Part shown: in pieces, positions 12,537 through 23,479 of the stretch
Layout: each line of letters opens with the position of its first letter
Numbering within the stretch: position 1 is the first letter of the stretch
Source: Trachythela sp. YZ-2020
Lineage: Eukaryota; Cnidaria; Anthozoa; Malacalcyonacea; Clavulariidae
Assembly (NCBI GenBank): GCA_016169945.1
Contig: JADLSH010000393.1
Coordinates: 6,148,501 to 6,212,500, forward strand
Length of the DNA stretch: 64,000 nucleotides
Direction of reading: 5' to 3'
The notes under the pieces: model-generated
Seen by the model: only the letters and a program-made list of their open reading frames with translations
Told to the model about the DNA's origin: nothing
Database searches by the model: none
Translations under genes and position numbers: made by a program

Positions 12537-13395
12537 AATTGACAGGAGGATGTTAGAAGAAATGCTGCATTGAATATGTCGGGCAGCATCATCCCAGAAA
12601 TTGTTGTTATAACTAAATGATGGCCACTCTTGGACTGCAGAACGTTGTCCATATTTTCGATCTGTTTTCGCCAATTGATATGAATTCAATAAATGCTTTG
12701 TTTTCCTCAAAGGTCCACTTATGATGTTTTACTGGGGAATTCTTTGTATGAGTCAGCCTAATCTTTCCGCCAGGAAACTTTATAAAACAAAAAAAATATT
12801 AAATGCTTAAATAGTTCTTAGAACCACTCGGCATAATTATTACAGTCAAACCAGATGTTCTCTAGCTTGTGAGCAACATTGTCACTGGGAGGAGATTGCT
12901 CTGAGCAATTGCTTGCAAACGATTATTATGTACAAGTAAGACATTGCTGCTGACAGAGTGGCACTGGGGTACAAGTAAAAATTCTTGTAATTCTCTGCCA
13001 ATCCCATATTAGTCCTGGTTTTGGGATATTGGGGGTTTACATTGACTGACCAGTGCATAATTGTATTTGGCAAGACAGAAAACGTCAGAATATGAACCAT
13101 GACTGCAAGTACTGTGCAGCTGTTGATGTAATTTTCTTGATTATTACATGCTCAAAGAGATCTGTTATGATACTTGCATATAATTGAATATACAAATTAC
13201 AATTTATACCTTTGTCTTTGGTGATGTTGTGTAACTCTTAAACAAAGATCGACTGGTTGTTGAAGTCTTCTTGTTTTTCGATCTGGTTTCCCTGGTGTAT
13301 CGCCAATTGGCGACGCCAATAGAAGTATATACACGCTTAGCAGTTTCATTTTCTTCCTCACCAATGACAGCATCGCTATTATTTATAGTTGCCAT
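12537..13395 (-). pseudogene. Trihelix/Myb-like DNA-binding gene of the transposon (broken)
   Basis: Exon 1 (13395 to 13210) starts MATINNSDAVIGEEENETA and ends at an AAAG|GTATAA donor in phase 0. Exon 2 begins at 12777 after an AAG acceptor and reads FPGGKIRLTHTKNS, then HHKWTFEENKAFIEFIS. After one frame shift it continues with VQEWPSFSYNNNFWDDAARH. The spacing of Trp (KWTFEE), Trp-Pro (EWP) and Phe-Trp (FWDDAA) is that of a trihelix/Myb-SANT-like domain, a family often used as the DNA-binding partner of transposases. The gene is shifted once and cut off at 12537 by the palindromic MITE. It is divergent from the HIRAN-like gene within the same inverted ends. Confidence 0.65.
12841..12915. 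repeat. Partial copy of the palindromic MITE
   Basis: It shares 'acagtcaaacc', 'gatgttctct', 'gagcaacattg' and 'gattgctctgagcaatt' with the element at 12182. It lies in the intron of the trihelix-like pseudogene. Confidence 0.6.
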
Positions 13396-13754
13396 TATTA
13401 TAATACTGCAAAATTTACTCTATAAATGAAAAAATACAATAAAACGTACTCAAACATAACGAAACCTAACCATAAAGGTAACAATGAAATAAAATAGGTA
13501 GCAACACATGTGTATTTTCAAAATTATCATAGAAAATACGATCCATTGCAGTAGTTTTCGTCGCGCCAAAACCACCTCCACGCGGGCATATTCCCGCCAT
13601 CAGGGTTAGAATATAGCGAAAAATAGCTCATTCTCAAACCGCGATAACTCTTCGGTTTTATGGAGTAAATTCATGTTTTAAAGTATCACTATAAAGAGTA
13701 AACATTCCTGAATTCACTGATATGATTTTATTTTAGTTTCCTTGTAAAAAAGTA

Positions 13755-15366
13755 TAATTTACTCATGAATATTTCAATGCCACTTTATGATCTTAGCTTT
13801 CCTTCTAAATCAGTTAGAGCAAAAAACTCGAACAAACCATTAACACCTTGGATGACAAGAGGGCTATTAACAAAGAATAAACTCTATAAAAGTTCATTAT
13901 TTCACGAAGTCCTGTCAAAGAAAGACAATACAAGAAATACAAACATATTATGAGAATAAATTTGAAACTGCGTTATGATAATCTATCCATGTATGTAATC
14001 AAAAATCTATTGACCTAATAGTAGAAAATCAAAGTTTCTTTACAAACTATAGACCTATATCAGTCCTGACAAACTTTTCAAAATTATTTGAAAAAATTAT
14101 TTGAAAAAGTTATGCAAATCAGGTTAACATCATTCATTGAGCAAGAAATATTATTTACTAAATTACAACATTATGGTATAAGAGGCCCAATGGATCAAGA
14201 GCTATTTCTGCAATCGTGAACAATTTGTTCAATATAATGAAACCTGTTCCTCCATGGAAAGATTCCATTATTCTTTATTTTATATATCATTTGCTGATGA
14301 CACTAGTATATATTATTCAAATTGAACATCAGTAAAACAAATTATATCATTTTTCAGACAAAAGAAAATTAATTTAAATCTAGTTATCCAATATAACAAT
14401 CAAATGATCACCCAAAAACAATATATAAAATTTTTAGGAGTATATATAGACGAACATTTGTCATGGAAGGAACATATTAATTATATTTGCAATAAAATCG
14501 CCAAGTCTGTTGGAATTATTTACCGATCACGATATCTACTGTCATCCGCAACAAGATTATCCTTGTACTACACACTTATTTATCCCTATCTTACTTATTG
14601 TAATATTGTATGGTCTTCCACTTATGTAACCAACCTCAATAGAATTCTCCTTTTACAAAACGAGCTGTACGTATTCTTACAAATTCCGAATACCGTGCAC
14701 ACTCTGATCCACTTTTTAAACAACTCAAAATATTGGATATATTTAAGTTAAATACATTTCACATTGGCAAGTTTATGTTTTTATATCAACATTGCATGTT
14801 GCCAACCTGCTTTGATAATCTGTTTACAACAAACAATCAAATACATGGTTATAACACCAGATTTGCCGGTAACTATAGATCTCATGCTTGTCGAACTAAT
14901 ATCAAGCAGTTCACAATCTTATACTCAGGACCAAATATTTGGAATTCTTTACCTACAAATATAACTGTGATAAACACAATCTCGTCTTTCAAGATGCAAC
15001 TTCGTAATTTTCTGCTTAACGAATAAGGAACAGCTAACTCTGATATGCTATGACCATGTTTATCGAATATTCAGTAACAATATAAAAAATTATTGGAAAA
15101 TCTATTTTATATTTTCGTAAATTTTCTCTCTTAACTTTATTATGTTTCAATTTCATTATATGTGTCTGTAACTTAATTCAATTTCATATTATATATGTCT
15201 GTAACCCTAAATTATACTGATTAATTAAATATTTAACTTTGAATTTTTGAGATGAGGTGGCCTCTTTACACAAGCTCTTTATTTTATTAATATCTTGTAA
15301 ATAGCTAATCTTTCTTTTTTTTGGGCAAATAAACCAATAATAATAATAAAAAAAAAAAAAAAAAAA
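13755..15366 (+). mobile_element. Degraded LINE (CR1/L2-like), 5' truncated
   Basis: Fragments of ORF2 are in order: NKPLTPWMTRGLLTKNKLYK (linker before the polymerase), 'PISVL'-type remnants near 14055, FADDTSIYYSN (polymerase active-site box with both Asp) near 14290, and IKFLGVYIDEHLSWKEHI near 14430. The carboxy-terminal GPNIWNSLPTNITVI block follows near 14930. Frames are broken repeatedly. It ends in 'caaataaacc' followed by an (AAT)n/poly-A tail at 15335-15366. It is inserted inside the 5.2-kb transposon. Confidence 0.85.
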
Positions 15367-15664
15367 GGTCATGTTCACTGACCCGAAACATGCATAAATA
15401 CAATGGGAATTTAACATAACTAAAATGCGAAATATATACAAAATTATTCCACAATTATTTTATTAAATTACTGAACAAAAAAGTTATCAAAACATACCTT
15501 TGAGAAAACGAGATCTTCACAGCAAAAATCGCAATACATTTCAACAGTTTTTAATCGAACGGCACGTTGAGAATAAAGATTTTGAATAATAATGAGCCGC
15601 ATTGAGGTGCGTTGTATTTCGGGAAGACCCTCATTCCTCCTCTGGTTTCACACAATGGCGTTAA

Positions 15665-15874
15665 GATTGGCCACTGCATGGACTTGTTCTGGATCAATTT
15701 GTTTGCGCTTTTAAAGAGCCGATTTCTTTCGAAGAAAAGAAGGAAAAGCTCAGTCGACTAAAGCGCTCATGTGAGGATGCTATCGTGAGCAAAGTAAAGG
15801 CCGATCGCGAGGTATTTGTGTGTGATTTTTCGAAATTACAATTCCCAAACGCCGAGAAGGAGCGCACTCGTTGA
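15665..15874 (+). other. Open frame, possible exon fragment next to the transposon
   Basis: A 69-codon open stretch reads FVCAFKEPISFEEKKEKLSR and continues Lys/Glu-rich to a TGA at 15872. The composition looks protein-coding, but there is no convincing start or splice context and no family was recognised. The 5.2-kb transposon inserted just upstream. Confidence 0.25.
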
Positions 15875-16626
15875 ACCACGTTCCGGTCAAGTATAAAGCT
15901 TATGAATATATTAATATTTTATATCCTATTGTAAATATTCAGTACCTTGTTTAGAATTAAGTAGTTTCATTCATTGAATAATGATTTTTGCGGAGATAAA
16001 CAGTATATAAATGTAATCTCAAACGCTCCGTGCCAGTGTTTGTAGGGATATTAACTATTATAATAATGATGGTTTATTCACAATATTCGTGCACACTACA
16101 TAGTGTGAAATACAATATGTTTACAATTGATTATAATAAATTATTAAAAATGTACGTTTTAAAATGTACATGTACGTTTTGTACATACTTACATTGCGCA
16201 AATTTGACGCAGTCACTGCGAAAAGTAGAAGGTGCATTCTTATTTCCTTAGATCAAGGTATTTAACACATTTTTTTGAAACATATTGGTGTTGTCCGACG
16301 CTTCTAATATATACAATCCGCTTGAAATGAAAATGTTTACTTTTCGAGACAGGTCTTTGGCTCTTTGCGAAGCTTGTCAGTTGAGCAGTCTGAAGCGCTA
16401 TCGGTTCTGGAATTGGAAATGTGAGATAAATCCACCACTAAAGAGCTATAATGGAAAACGTAGCCATACCAAGGCTGTTTTTCATTCTTAAAAATTTAAA
16501 TTTCTCAAACACAAGAAATAACAGAAGACTAGACTAGACTAGACATCAAACAATCTATAATATTATATTATATTAAAGCAGACCATAGACGCACGCAGAT
16601 TTGTCACGCTTGTGCCGTGCGTTAAA
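15875..16626. other. Intergenic DNA, nothing recognised
   Basis: AT-rich, with a short (AGACT)n run near 16528-16543. No supported gene. Confidence 0.45.
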
Positions 16627-16758
16627 AAGCCATTTTCCATTACGGCCGCTTTGCCCGCGCGGGCGGAGCGATCGTCAAATGCGCATCCGTACGCCCGCTT
16701 AGCCCAATCTCCACTCTCATTGGTCTGAATGCGGAATCGCGGGAAAAACAAAATCAAC

Positions 16759-18032
16759 ATGGCGGCCATAAACCGGAGAAGACTCCTCTTGTTGATTATC
16801 TTGAGGCGAAAACAAAGAAGAAACAAGTACAAAAAGAGATTCTGGATTCGAGAAATCTACAAAGAAAGGAAAACGAAAGGAGAATACCACACTCTGGTAC
16901 GAGAATACCTACACTCTGTACGCACACTCTGCCCCGCTTGTTTCGTATGTCACCAACAAAGTTTGAAGAATTACTTGGCTTGGTTGGCCCAAAAATAACA
17001 CACTTCAGTTACACGAGGGAAGCTATTGGTGCTGGTGAGAGGCTTTCTGTTACATTACGGTACTTGGTGACTGGCGATGCCTTCTCAACTATTGCAGCAA
17101 GCTACCGATTAAGTGATACTACTGTAGGTCGGACAGTTAAAGAGACATGGTCAGCCTTGTGGGATGTTTTGAGTGCCAATGGTTTTTTACAGGTTCCAAA
17201 ACTGCTGTTGAATGGGTAAAGATTAGTCAGGAGTTTGAAACAAGATGGAACTTTCCCAACTGCGTTAGAGCAATAGATGGGAAACATGTTATTATTCAGT
17301 GCCCTCCAAGAGGGGGTTCCATGTTTTTTAACTATAAAAAGTTCCACAGCATTGTTTTAATGGCTGTAGTGGATGCTAGATACCATTTTACCATGGTGGA
17401 TGTGGGTGATTATGGAAGGCTGAGTGACGGGAGTGTCTTTTCCAGTTGCAACATTGGTATAGCAATGGAACAGAACCTGCAGTTAAACTTACCCCATGCA
17501 AGATCTCTACCCGAATCAAATAAATGTTATCTATATGTGATTGTTGGTGATGACGCTTTTCCGTTAAAAACATATCTGGTCAAACCATACCCAAAAGCGG
17601 ACACACAGTTTCCTGAAATGATTGCAAAGAATTGTGGAAAACGCATTTGGCATTGCGACATCACGATTCCGACTGTTTAGGAGAGCAATTACAGCTGATG
17701 TAGAAGTAGCAGTAGCAGCCACCAAATCCATAATTGCACTTCACAATTACTTGATGGCAGATATGTCCTTCCCTGAAAACCCTTACTGTCCACCTGATTA
17801 TATAGATCTGGAATTCAATGGATCTGTTCGACATGGGGGGTGGAGAAGTGGAAATGCCAGTTCTGGAATTCAGAATATCAGAAATCTTGGTTCCAACAAC
17901 TATTCTTTGGATGCCAAAAATGTGAGAGACAGTTTTAGAGATTACTTCAATTCAAGGGCAGGATCTGTACCTTGGCAGGATGCTTTGGTCACATCAACAT
18001 CATATAGATTTGATAGAGTCTTGGGACAGTAA
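16759..18032 (+). pseudogene. Harbinger (HARBI1-like) DDE nuclease, frameshifted
   Basis: Harbinger nucleases cut and join the element ends in the nucleus together with a Myb or MADF partner. The likely start is ATG 16759 (MAAINRRR). A basic amino-terminal region leads, after a frame change near 16930, into FRMSPTKFEELLGLVGPK and a helix-turn-helix-like segment (STIAASYRLSDTTVGRTV). A second shift near 17195 leads to WNFPNCVRAIDGKHVIIQ (first catalytic Asp), then VDVGDYGRLSDGSVF (second Asp) and GDDAFPLKTYL. A third break near 17620, apparently with a short deletion, leads to RIVENAFGIA (catalytic Glu) and the carboxy end at TAA 18032. All three catalytic residues survive, but three frame breaks make this copy inactive. 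Confidence 0.9.
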
Positions 18033-18083
18033 ACGAGTTGCCTATGAACATGTGATTTACTGGTACTACCGGTAAATGGGTTA

Positions 18084-18356
18084 GGGACTGGTCATAATTT
18101 AACAGACAGGGGGTGGGGAGGTGTAATTCAAGATTTTAAGGAATTATAATTTGCAACATTGCTTTGCATCAACCAGGAAAAATCATGCCGCCCCCTCTCT
18201 TGCTCATGACAGTCCCCCCCCCTCAACAACCTATAGTAGTACTACACCCAGCCAACCCCATATCACTGTTTCATATTTTACAGCTAACAAATATGTGACA
18301 CCCCCACTATTTCCATCTCCCCACCCGTCCCCCCTTACTAAATCATGACCAGTCCC
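18084..18356. mobile_element. 273-bp MITE with TA duplication, mariner-type ends
   Basis: The left end is GGGACTGGTCATAATTTA, and the complement of the right end is GGGACTGGTCATGATTTA. TA flanks both sides (18082-18083 and 18357-18358). The interior contains polypurine/polypyrimidine tracts and no gene. It lies between the two convergent Harbinger genes. Confidence 0.75.
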
Positions 18357-18933
18357 TAAAAAAGAAAAAAACAGTACTACAGTGTATTTAACTATTGCAA
18401 TGTTTAATTTGATAAAATACATGCAATTTTGTTCAACAATTAAACTTTTTCAGGAACTTTCTCTGAACTATATAATACAATAACAGTTAATTGTAATAAT
18501 ATTACAAAAATAAATAATCAGTATATATGCATGTTAAGTACAGTATGGTGTGCATGCAATAAAACATTTTAACATTGTTAAACTTTAGTCAATGTGTAAA
18601 AGAAGTAGTTTTCTCATTCATTAAGTTCATGAATCATCATCAAACTCATATTTCATTAAAACTTGCTGAATTTCAACCCTTGCCATGCATCCTGTTTTTC
18701 TTTGCTGGCAATTTGTCCAAGATTTCAACAATGCTTTTGCAAAATAGGTGGCCTGAGGATTTTACTCCAGAAGGACTTGTTGTTGGTGGTTCTTCAGATT
18801 TAGATGGAGCATTTACAAGCAGCAAGTCTATCTTTTCCTGACGATCTTTTTTTTATTTAAACGACCGTAATGATCAGTTAGGTCTAGACTTCTTTTTGCA
18901 GTGTTCTCTGTGGGTGTAGATGTCTTCAAATTT

Positions 18934-20087
18934 TCAGGTGGTTTCAATGGTACGTTCTGGGCATGGTTGCTGATGCTCTGGACTCTCAAATATCAAATTA
19001 TCTGTCCAGTTATCAATTGCTGGTACCGATGCTAGACTTATGTTACTATCTGTTACTCGGTTTGAGATAAAGTCTCGAAGAAATAGAAGCTGATTGAATA
19101 GCTTGCATGTCGGTGTCTTAGATGCACCTGCACCAGACTTCTGCCCCTCGTTTATTTTCTTTAGGCATCTCATCATTCCATCTCGAAGGTTTTTCCATCG
19201 GCGTTTAAGCAAGTCACCTACAAAATAACAAAGGGTAGCAAATATCCCTACTTGCAAAGTACATAAGTAACTTATAGACAAAAGAGAAAGTCAGAAGTGC
19301 TTGCATAGCTACAATATGTAAGAAATATTCATCTAATGTTGATCAGTTTCAGCTGACACTCTGAAGATGTCAAAGTTAAGAAAAATATTGTGATTTGTCA
19401 GTAACTTGCGATCAACTATTTGGCTCCAGTGATAAATCTCAATATTTTGCTCAACTTTTTGTTCAATAATTGTATATTTCGCTGATGAGTTAGTCAGTCG
19501 CTTAGAACTTTGTCTCAGAAAATGTATGAAATGCACTCCAAGACCTCCAAGGGTTTCAAAAATTTATGAAAATACTCTGGAAGTTAGTGCATGACTGTTA
19601 TTTGTTGTGATGTTTCTTCAGCAGGGTCCATTTAAATGCCTTGCCCTTGATGCCCAAATTGATAAATCCAGGGCAAATAAAGTTTGCAAGGCAAACTGTG
19701 TCACAACAAGTGAATTCAAAACATACATGTATGAAACAAGAAATAGTAATATTAAAACAGATTTGCAAACTTATATTTAAACACAAAGCTGCCTTAATAA
19801 TTCAAGCAGAAGTACATGTACTGTATACAATATTTTATACATACTATTTATATGTACGTACTATTTTGGTTCAGACGGCCCGAAATCTCTGTCCATACCA
19901 AATTCTTCTTCGGGGTATCTTTGTAGCCCCGTGCCGATGTGTCCCACAATATTCTGTACTTTCTGACTTCGTCGACCAGATATTCGTCAAATCCATCCTC
20001 AGGATCGAACGTATTCGTTTCTAGAACGCTCAAATTATCATTTTGAACCTGCTCGTTGATCTGACTTCGCTCCTCAAACGCCGCCAT
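18934..20087 (-). CDS. Harbinger-associated MADF-domain protein, two exons, intact
   Basis: MADF proteins of Harbinger elements bind the element ends and help the nuclease enter the nucleus. Exon 1 (20087 to 19862) starts MAAFEERSQINEQVQ and ends at an A|GTACGT donor. Exon 2 (19217 to 18934) starts after a TTTTGTAG acceptor. Both sides are phase 1 and the join makes a Ser codon, giving about 169 residues. The MADF helix pattern is visible across the junction: VRKYRILWDTSARGYKD, NLVWTEISGRL, then LLKRRWKNLRDGMMRCL with the conserved Trp-Lys-x-Leu-Arg-Asp. No stop or frameshift interrupts it, unlike the convergent nuclease pseudogene. The stop follows ERTIETT. Confidence 0.85.
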
Positions 20088-20344
20088 GTTGTTTAAAATT
20101 TTGAGAGCATGCGCGAGTTCGCTTGGAAAGTAGAAAGCATTTCAACTTTCATGGCGTGTCCGCGAGCAACAAAGCTAACCGCGAACTGCTATGCAAGACG
20201 CCTACCGCGCATGCTCAAACAAGTTCGCTCCGCTCGCGCGGGCAAAGCAGCCGTAATGGAAAATGGCCTTTATGCTAATAATCGCCACGAAATTTCAGCC
20301 ACACAGTACAGTCCACACTCGTACTGGATCTCTGCTGGGCTGTG

Positions 20345-22672
20345 ATCTGGTCATCACTTTAAAATGGCAAAGCAATTCCTTTTTCAGCTCAGTAAAATTA
20401 TGTTTTGCCTTCCTGATAAGGCAATTAGGAAGAAATTATTCTTAGAGATTCTAGATAAGCATGCACCACTTCAACACAAAAATATTAGATAAAAAAAAAT
20501 CCCTTGGATCACAAGTGATATTAAGAAACTTATAATTACAAGAGACAAATTAAAAAGGAAAAGCCATTATTACAAAGCTAGAAAAGGATTGGAAAAATTA
20601 TAAAACAACAAGAAATAAAGTGAATATAGAACTTAGAAATGCTAAAAAAGATTATTATTCCTCGAAAATTGCTGGTCAAAAATGTGATCCAAAAAACGCT
20701 TGGAAAACCATAAACAATCTATTAGGTAGACAAAGCAAACCAACAGTGGTAAACGAGCTAAAGCTGGGTGCAAATAATTTAACAAATCCAAAAGATATTG
20801 CTGAGGGCTTTAATGATTATTTTTCAAATATTGGCCCTGATTTAGCAAGCAATATTCATACTTCGAATGACAGCTTTGAAAGCTATGTTAAAAATGCTAG
20901 ATCAGAATTCACTGCTTTCCAGCCAGTTACTGTCAGTAATGTCTACCATTTCTTGCATGGTCTTTCTGGCAATAAAGCAACTGGAATTGATAAAATTTCT
21001 TGTAAAATTATTAAAATAGCAGCACCTGCCATTTCAGACTCGTTGACATATATTTTTAATCAGGCTATTACTCTCTCCACTTTCCCTGATGAATGGAAAG
21101 AGTAATACCTCTGTACAAAAATGGCCAACGAAATGTGGCAGGAAACTACAGACCAATTTCAGTTTTGCCCGCTATAAGCAAAATTATGGAACGAATTCTG
21201 TATGATCAACTATATACTGAAGTATTTGACAAAATTTGAACTTCTGAGTAACTCTCAGTTTGGTTTTCGAAAATTTCACTCCACAGCTACAGCATTACTA
21301 GACTGTACTAATGACTGGTATATGAACTTAGACAGGAAAATGTTTAACTTTGTAGTCTTAATTGACCTGAAAAAGGCATTTGACACTGTTGATCATCAAA
21401 TTCTGTTAAAAAAGTTGGAGCTCCATGGAATAAAAGGACAAGCTTTGACCTTTCTTAAATCTTACCTCACAAATCGAAAACAAAAATGCCAAATAAAAGG
21501 ATCCATTTCATCAGAGAAATTGATCAAATGTGGTGTACCACAAGGCTCTATTCTTGGGCCATTATTCTTTCTATTATATATTAATGATTTGCCTCAATGT
21601 CTAAATAATACAAAACCTCGGTTGTTTGCTGACGACACAAATCTAACCGCTACTGGAGATTCTATACCTCACCTTGAGGCTGCAGTGAATTCTGATTTGG
21701 AAAACCTTAGAAAATGGTTAATCGCCAATAAACTTAGCCTAAATGTAGCTAAGACCGAATTTATGTTAGTTGGTTCGAAGCCAATGATCAAAAGTATTTC
21801 AAATTCACAACCAAATATTGAAATTGAAAACAAACCAATTAAACAAGTTTATGAATGCAAAACTCTTGGAGTGACAGTTGACCAGCATTTATCTTGGAAA
21901 AGTAATACGGATAATATTTGCAAGAAAATAACAGCAGGAATATCGGCTCTTCGGCGTTTAAAGAATTTGCTGATAAGCAAACTCTTCTTTCTGTATATAA
22001 TGCTATTGTTCGCCCATACTTCGATTACTGTTGTGAAGTATGGGATGTGCTTGGTGAAACACAATCAAAACGACTCCAAAAACTCCAAAATAGAGCTGCT
22101 CGAATTATCATGAATATGAGCAATGATATAGATCATTCTGTTGCTCTGCAGACACTAGGCTGGGTGCCACTTAAAACAGAAAGGAAAAAAGCTAAAGCAA
22201 AAATGATGTACAAAATACTGAATAAAATGGGTCCTGAATCACTCACTAATCTTTTCACATATAAAGGTGAGATGACAAATTACAATCTTCGGGATATTTC
22301 AAGTAGTCTTTGTTTACCAAAACCGCGTACTAATAGCATGAAAAAGAGTTTCATGTATGACGGAGCATACCTTTGGAATTCTATTCCGAAGGAAATTAGA
22401 GAGAGCAAATCGCTTTCTTCTTTCAGGAATAAAATCGCTACTCACATTAATAGTAATTGTAAATAGATGTTCCTGTAAATAGATTTATACCAGTTCAGTA
22501 AGTTAGTCACTATCAATTTCCTCAATACTATAATTATCATATGTCTTATTTTGTAAATAATTTTAAATACTATAGTTATTATGTACACGCCCCCCGTGGA
22601 AATCAGCTTCAGTTGACGGGGCCAGCGTGGTTAAATAAAGTTTTCTATCTATCTATCTTTTCTATCTATCTA
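20345..22672 (+). mobile_element. LINE (CR1/L2-like), 5' truncated, polymerase largely preserved
   Basis: ORF2 is present from the linker after the missing endonuclease (LEILDKHAPLQHKNIR near 20440) through the whole reverse transcriptase. Visible blocks are NKATGIDKISCKIIK near 20970, NYRPISVLPAISK near 21148, VLIDLKKAFDTVDHQ near 21355, CGVPQGSILGPLFFLLYIND near 21535, FADDTN near 21625 and LGVTVDQHLSW near 21870. A carboxy-terminal domain ends at TAG 22466. Catalytic Asp residues are intact. Frame breaks occur at about 20600, 21103, 21200 and 21970. The 3' end reads TTAAATAAAGTT followed by a (TCTA)n tail at 22643-22672. It abuts the right end of the Harbinger element. Confidence 0.92.
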
Positions 22673-23189
22673 ATATACCAGTCAACACAGTAAAAGTAAA
22701 GCTTCCGTCCCTTAAGCTACGTCACACAAGTGTCGTGCCAGGCCTTTTCCTGTCCTTTTCCTGCCCGTTCATTTTGTCATGTTTAAAGTCGTTTATCTCA
22801 CAAACGAAAAGCGAAAACCAAAACTGTAAAGGAACTTATTAATTAACTTTTTGTCCTCTATTCGAAAATCAAAAGTTATTTTTGGTGATATAAGCACTTT
22901 AATCCGAAGCTTTCTTTCAGTATATAAATGTGTCAGTTTGCCTTATATTATATATCGTACTGCCCATTGATTTTATGCATTGATTATAATTGTGTTTATA
23001 TATGATACACATGTGCGGTATGATATTAAATTGCATATTAATGTTATGTAGGGAGGAAGGCAAGTCTTAAACTTTGTATACAGTAAATAAGAATGTAGAT
23101 TTAACCTAAAATATGACCTTCAGTTATTGTGTTTTTTGTAACTTTTTGTCTAAAATATGGCCTTATTATAAAGGTCAAATTTTAGAACA
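22673..23189. other. Intergenic DNA with a diverged dispersed-repeat copy
   Basis: The part near 22795-22905 (containing 'aacttattaa', 'aactttttgtcctctattcg' and 'ataagcactttaat') matches the family of 6390-6588 and 8967-9143. Nothing else was recognised. Confidence 0.5.
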
Positions 23190-23290
23190 GAATTCGATGC
23201 TCAGAATGCAGGAAATGGCGTTTCCGGGGTTCAAATTTCAAATATTTTCCGGGGGGGCATGCCCTCGAACCCCCATAGCGCGCGAAGTGT
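23190..23290 (-). repeat. Dispersed repeat around GGGGGCATGCCCCC, reverse copy
   Basis: The segment with 'tgctcagaatgcaggaaatggcgtttccgggg' followed by a G-run and 'catgccc' is found in the opposite orientation at about 37455-37565, and more diverged at about 40265-40370. This indicates a dispersed family. Confidence 0.6.
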
Positions 23291-23479
23291 TAATCTCCCA
23301 CAACTAAACGTAAGTCACGAGTCTGTTAAACCCAGTCAACTGAGACAAACGCCCGATCACAATTATGCCAGTACATGTGAAACACGCAGATCGTAATCTT
23401 GTAAAACCAAATGCAACGAGTCAAAAAATGAAATCGACGGAAATTTATTATCAATATATGTTCGGGCCCATCGGATAGT

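Larger units (their letters stand above)
10471..15644. mobile_element. 5.2-kb DNA transposon, 39-bp TIRs, 9-bp target duplication
   Basis: The left end begins CAGAGGAGGAATGAGGGTCT, and the complement of the right end begins identically. About 39 bp match with one difference. The 9-mer GTTTCACAC lies immediately outside both ends (10462-10470 and 15645-15653). The body carries two divergent broken genes: a plus-strand gene with a HIRAN-like end and a minus-strand trihelix/Myb-like gene. It also carries a palindromic MITE and a 1.6-kb LINE insertion. No DDE transposase was recognised. A 9-bp duplication is typical of Mutator-like elements, whereas CAG ends recall hAT elements, which usually make 8 bp. 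The superfamily is therefore unresolved. Confidence 0.85.
16627..20270. mobile_element. PIF/Harbinger transposon, about 3.6 kb
   Basis: The inverted ends share CCATTTTCCATTACGG and, further in, CTTTGCCCGCGCG then GCGGAGCGA, about 42 bp with few mismatches. Inside are a plus-strand Harbinger nuclease pseudogene and a convergent minus-strand MADF gene, the standard two-gene arrangement of the superfamily. An exact 3-bp TWA duplication could not be fixed (TTA left, TAT-like right). A small TA-flanked MITE sits between the genes. Confidence 0.88.

Noticed and set aside
12268..12710. Overlapping frames on both strands
   Set aside because: The plus-strand frame lies within the palindromic MITE; the two strands mirror each other because the sequence is self-complementary.
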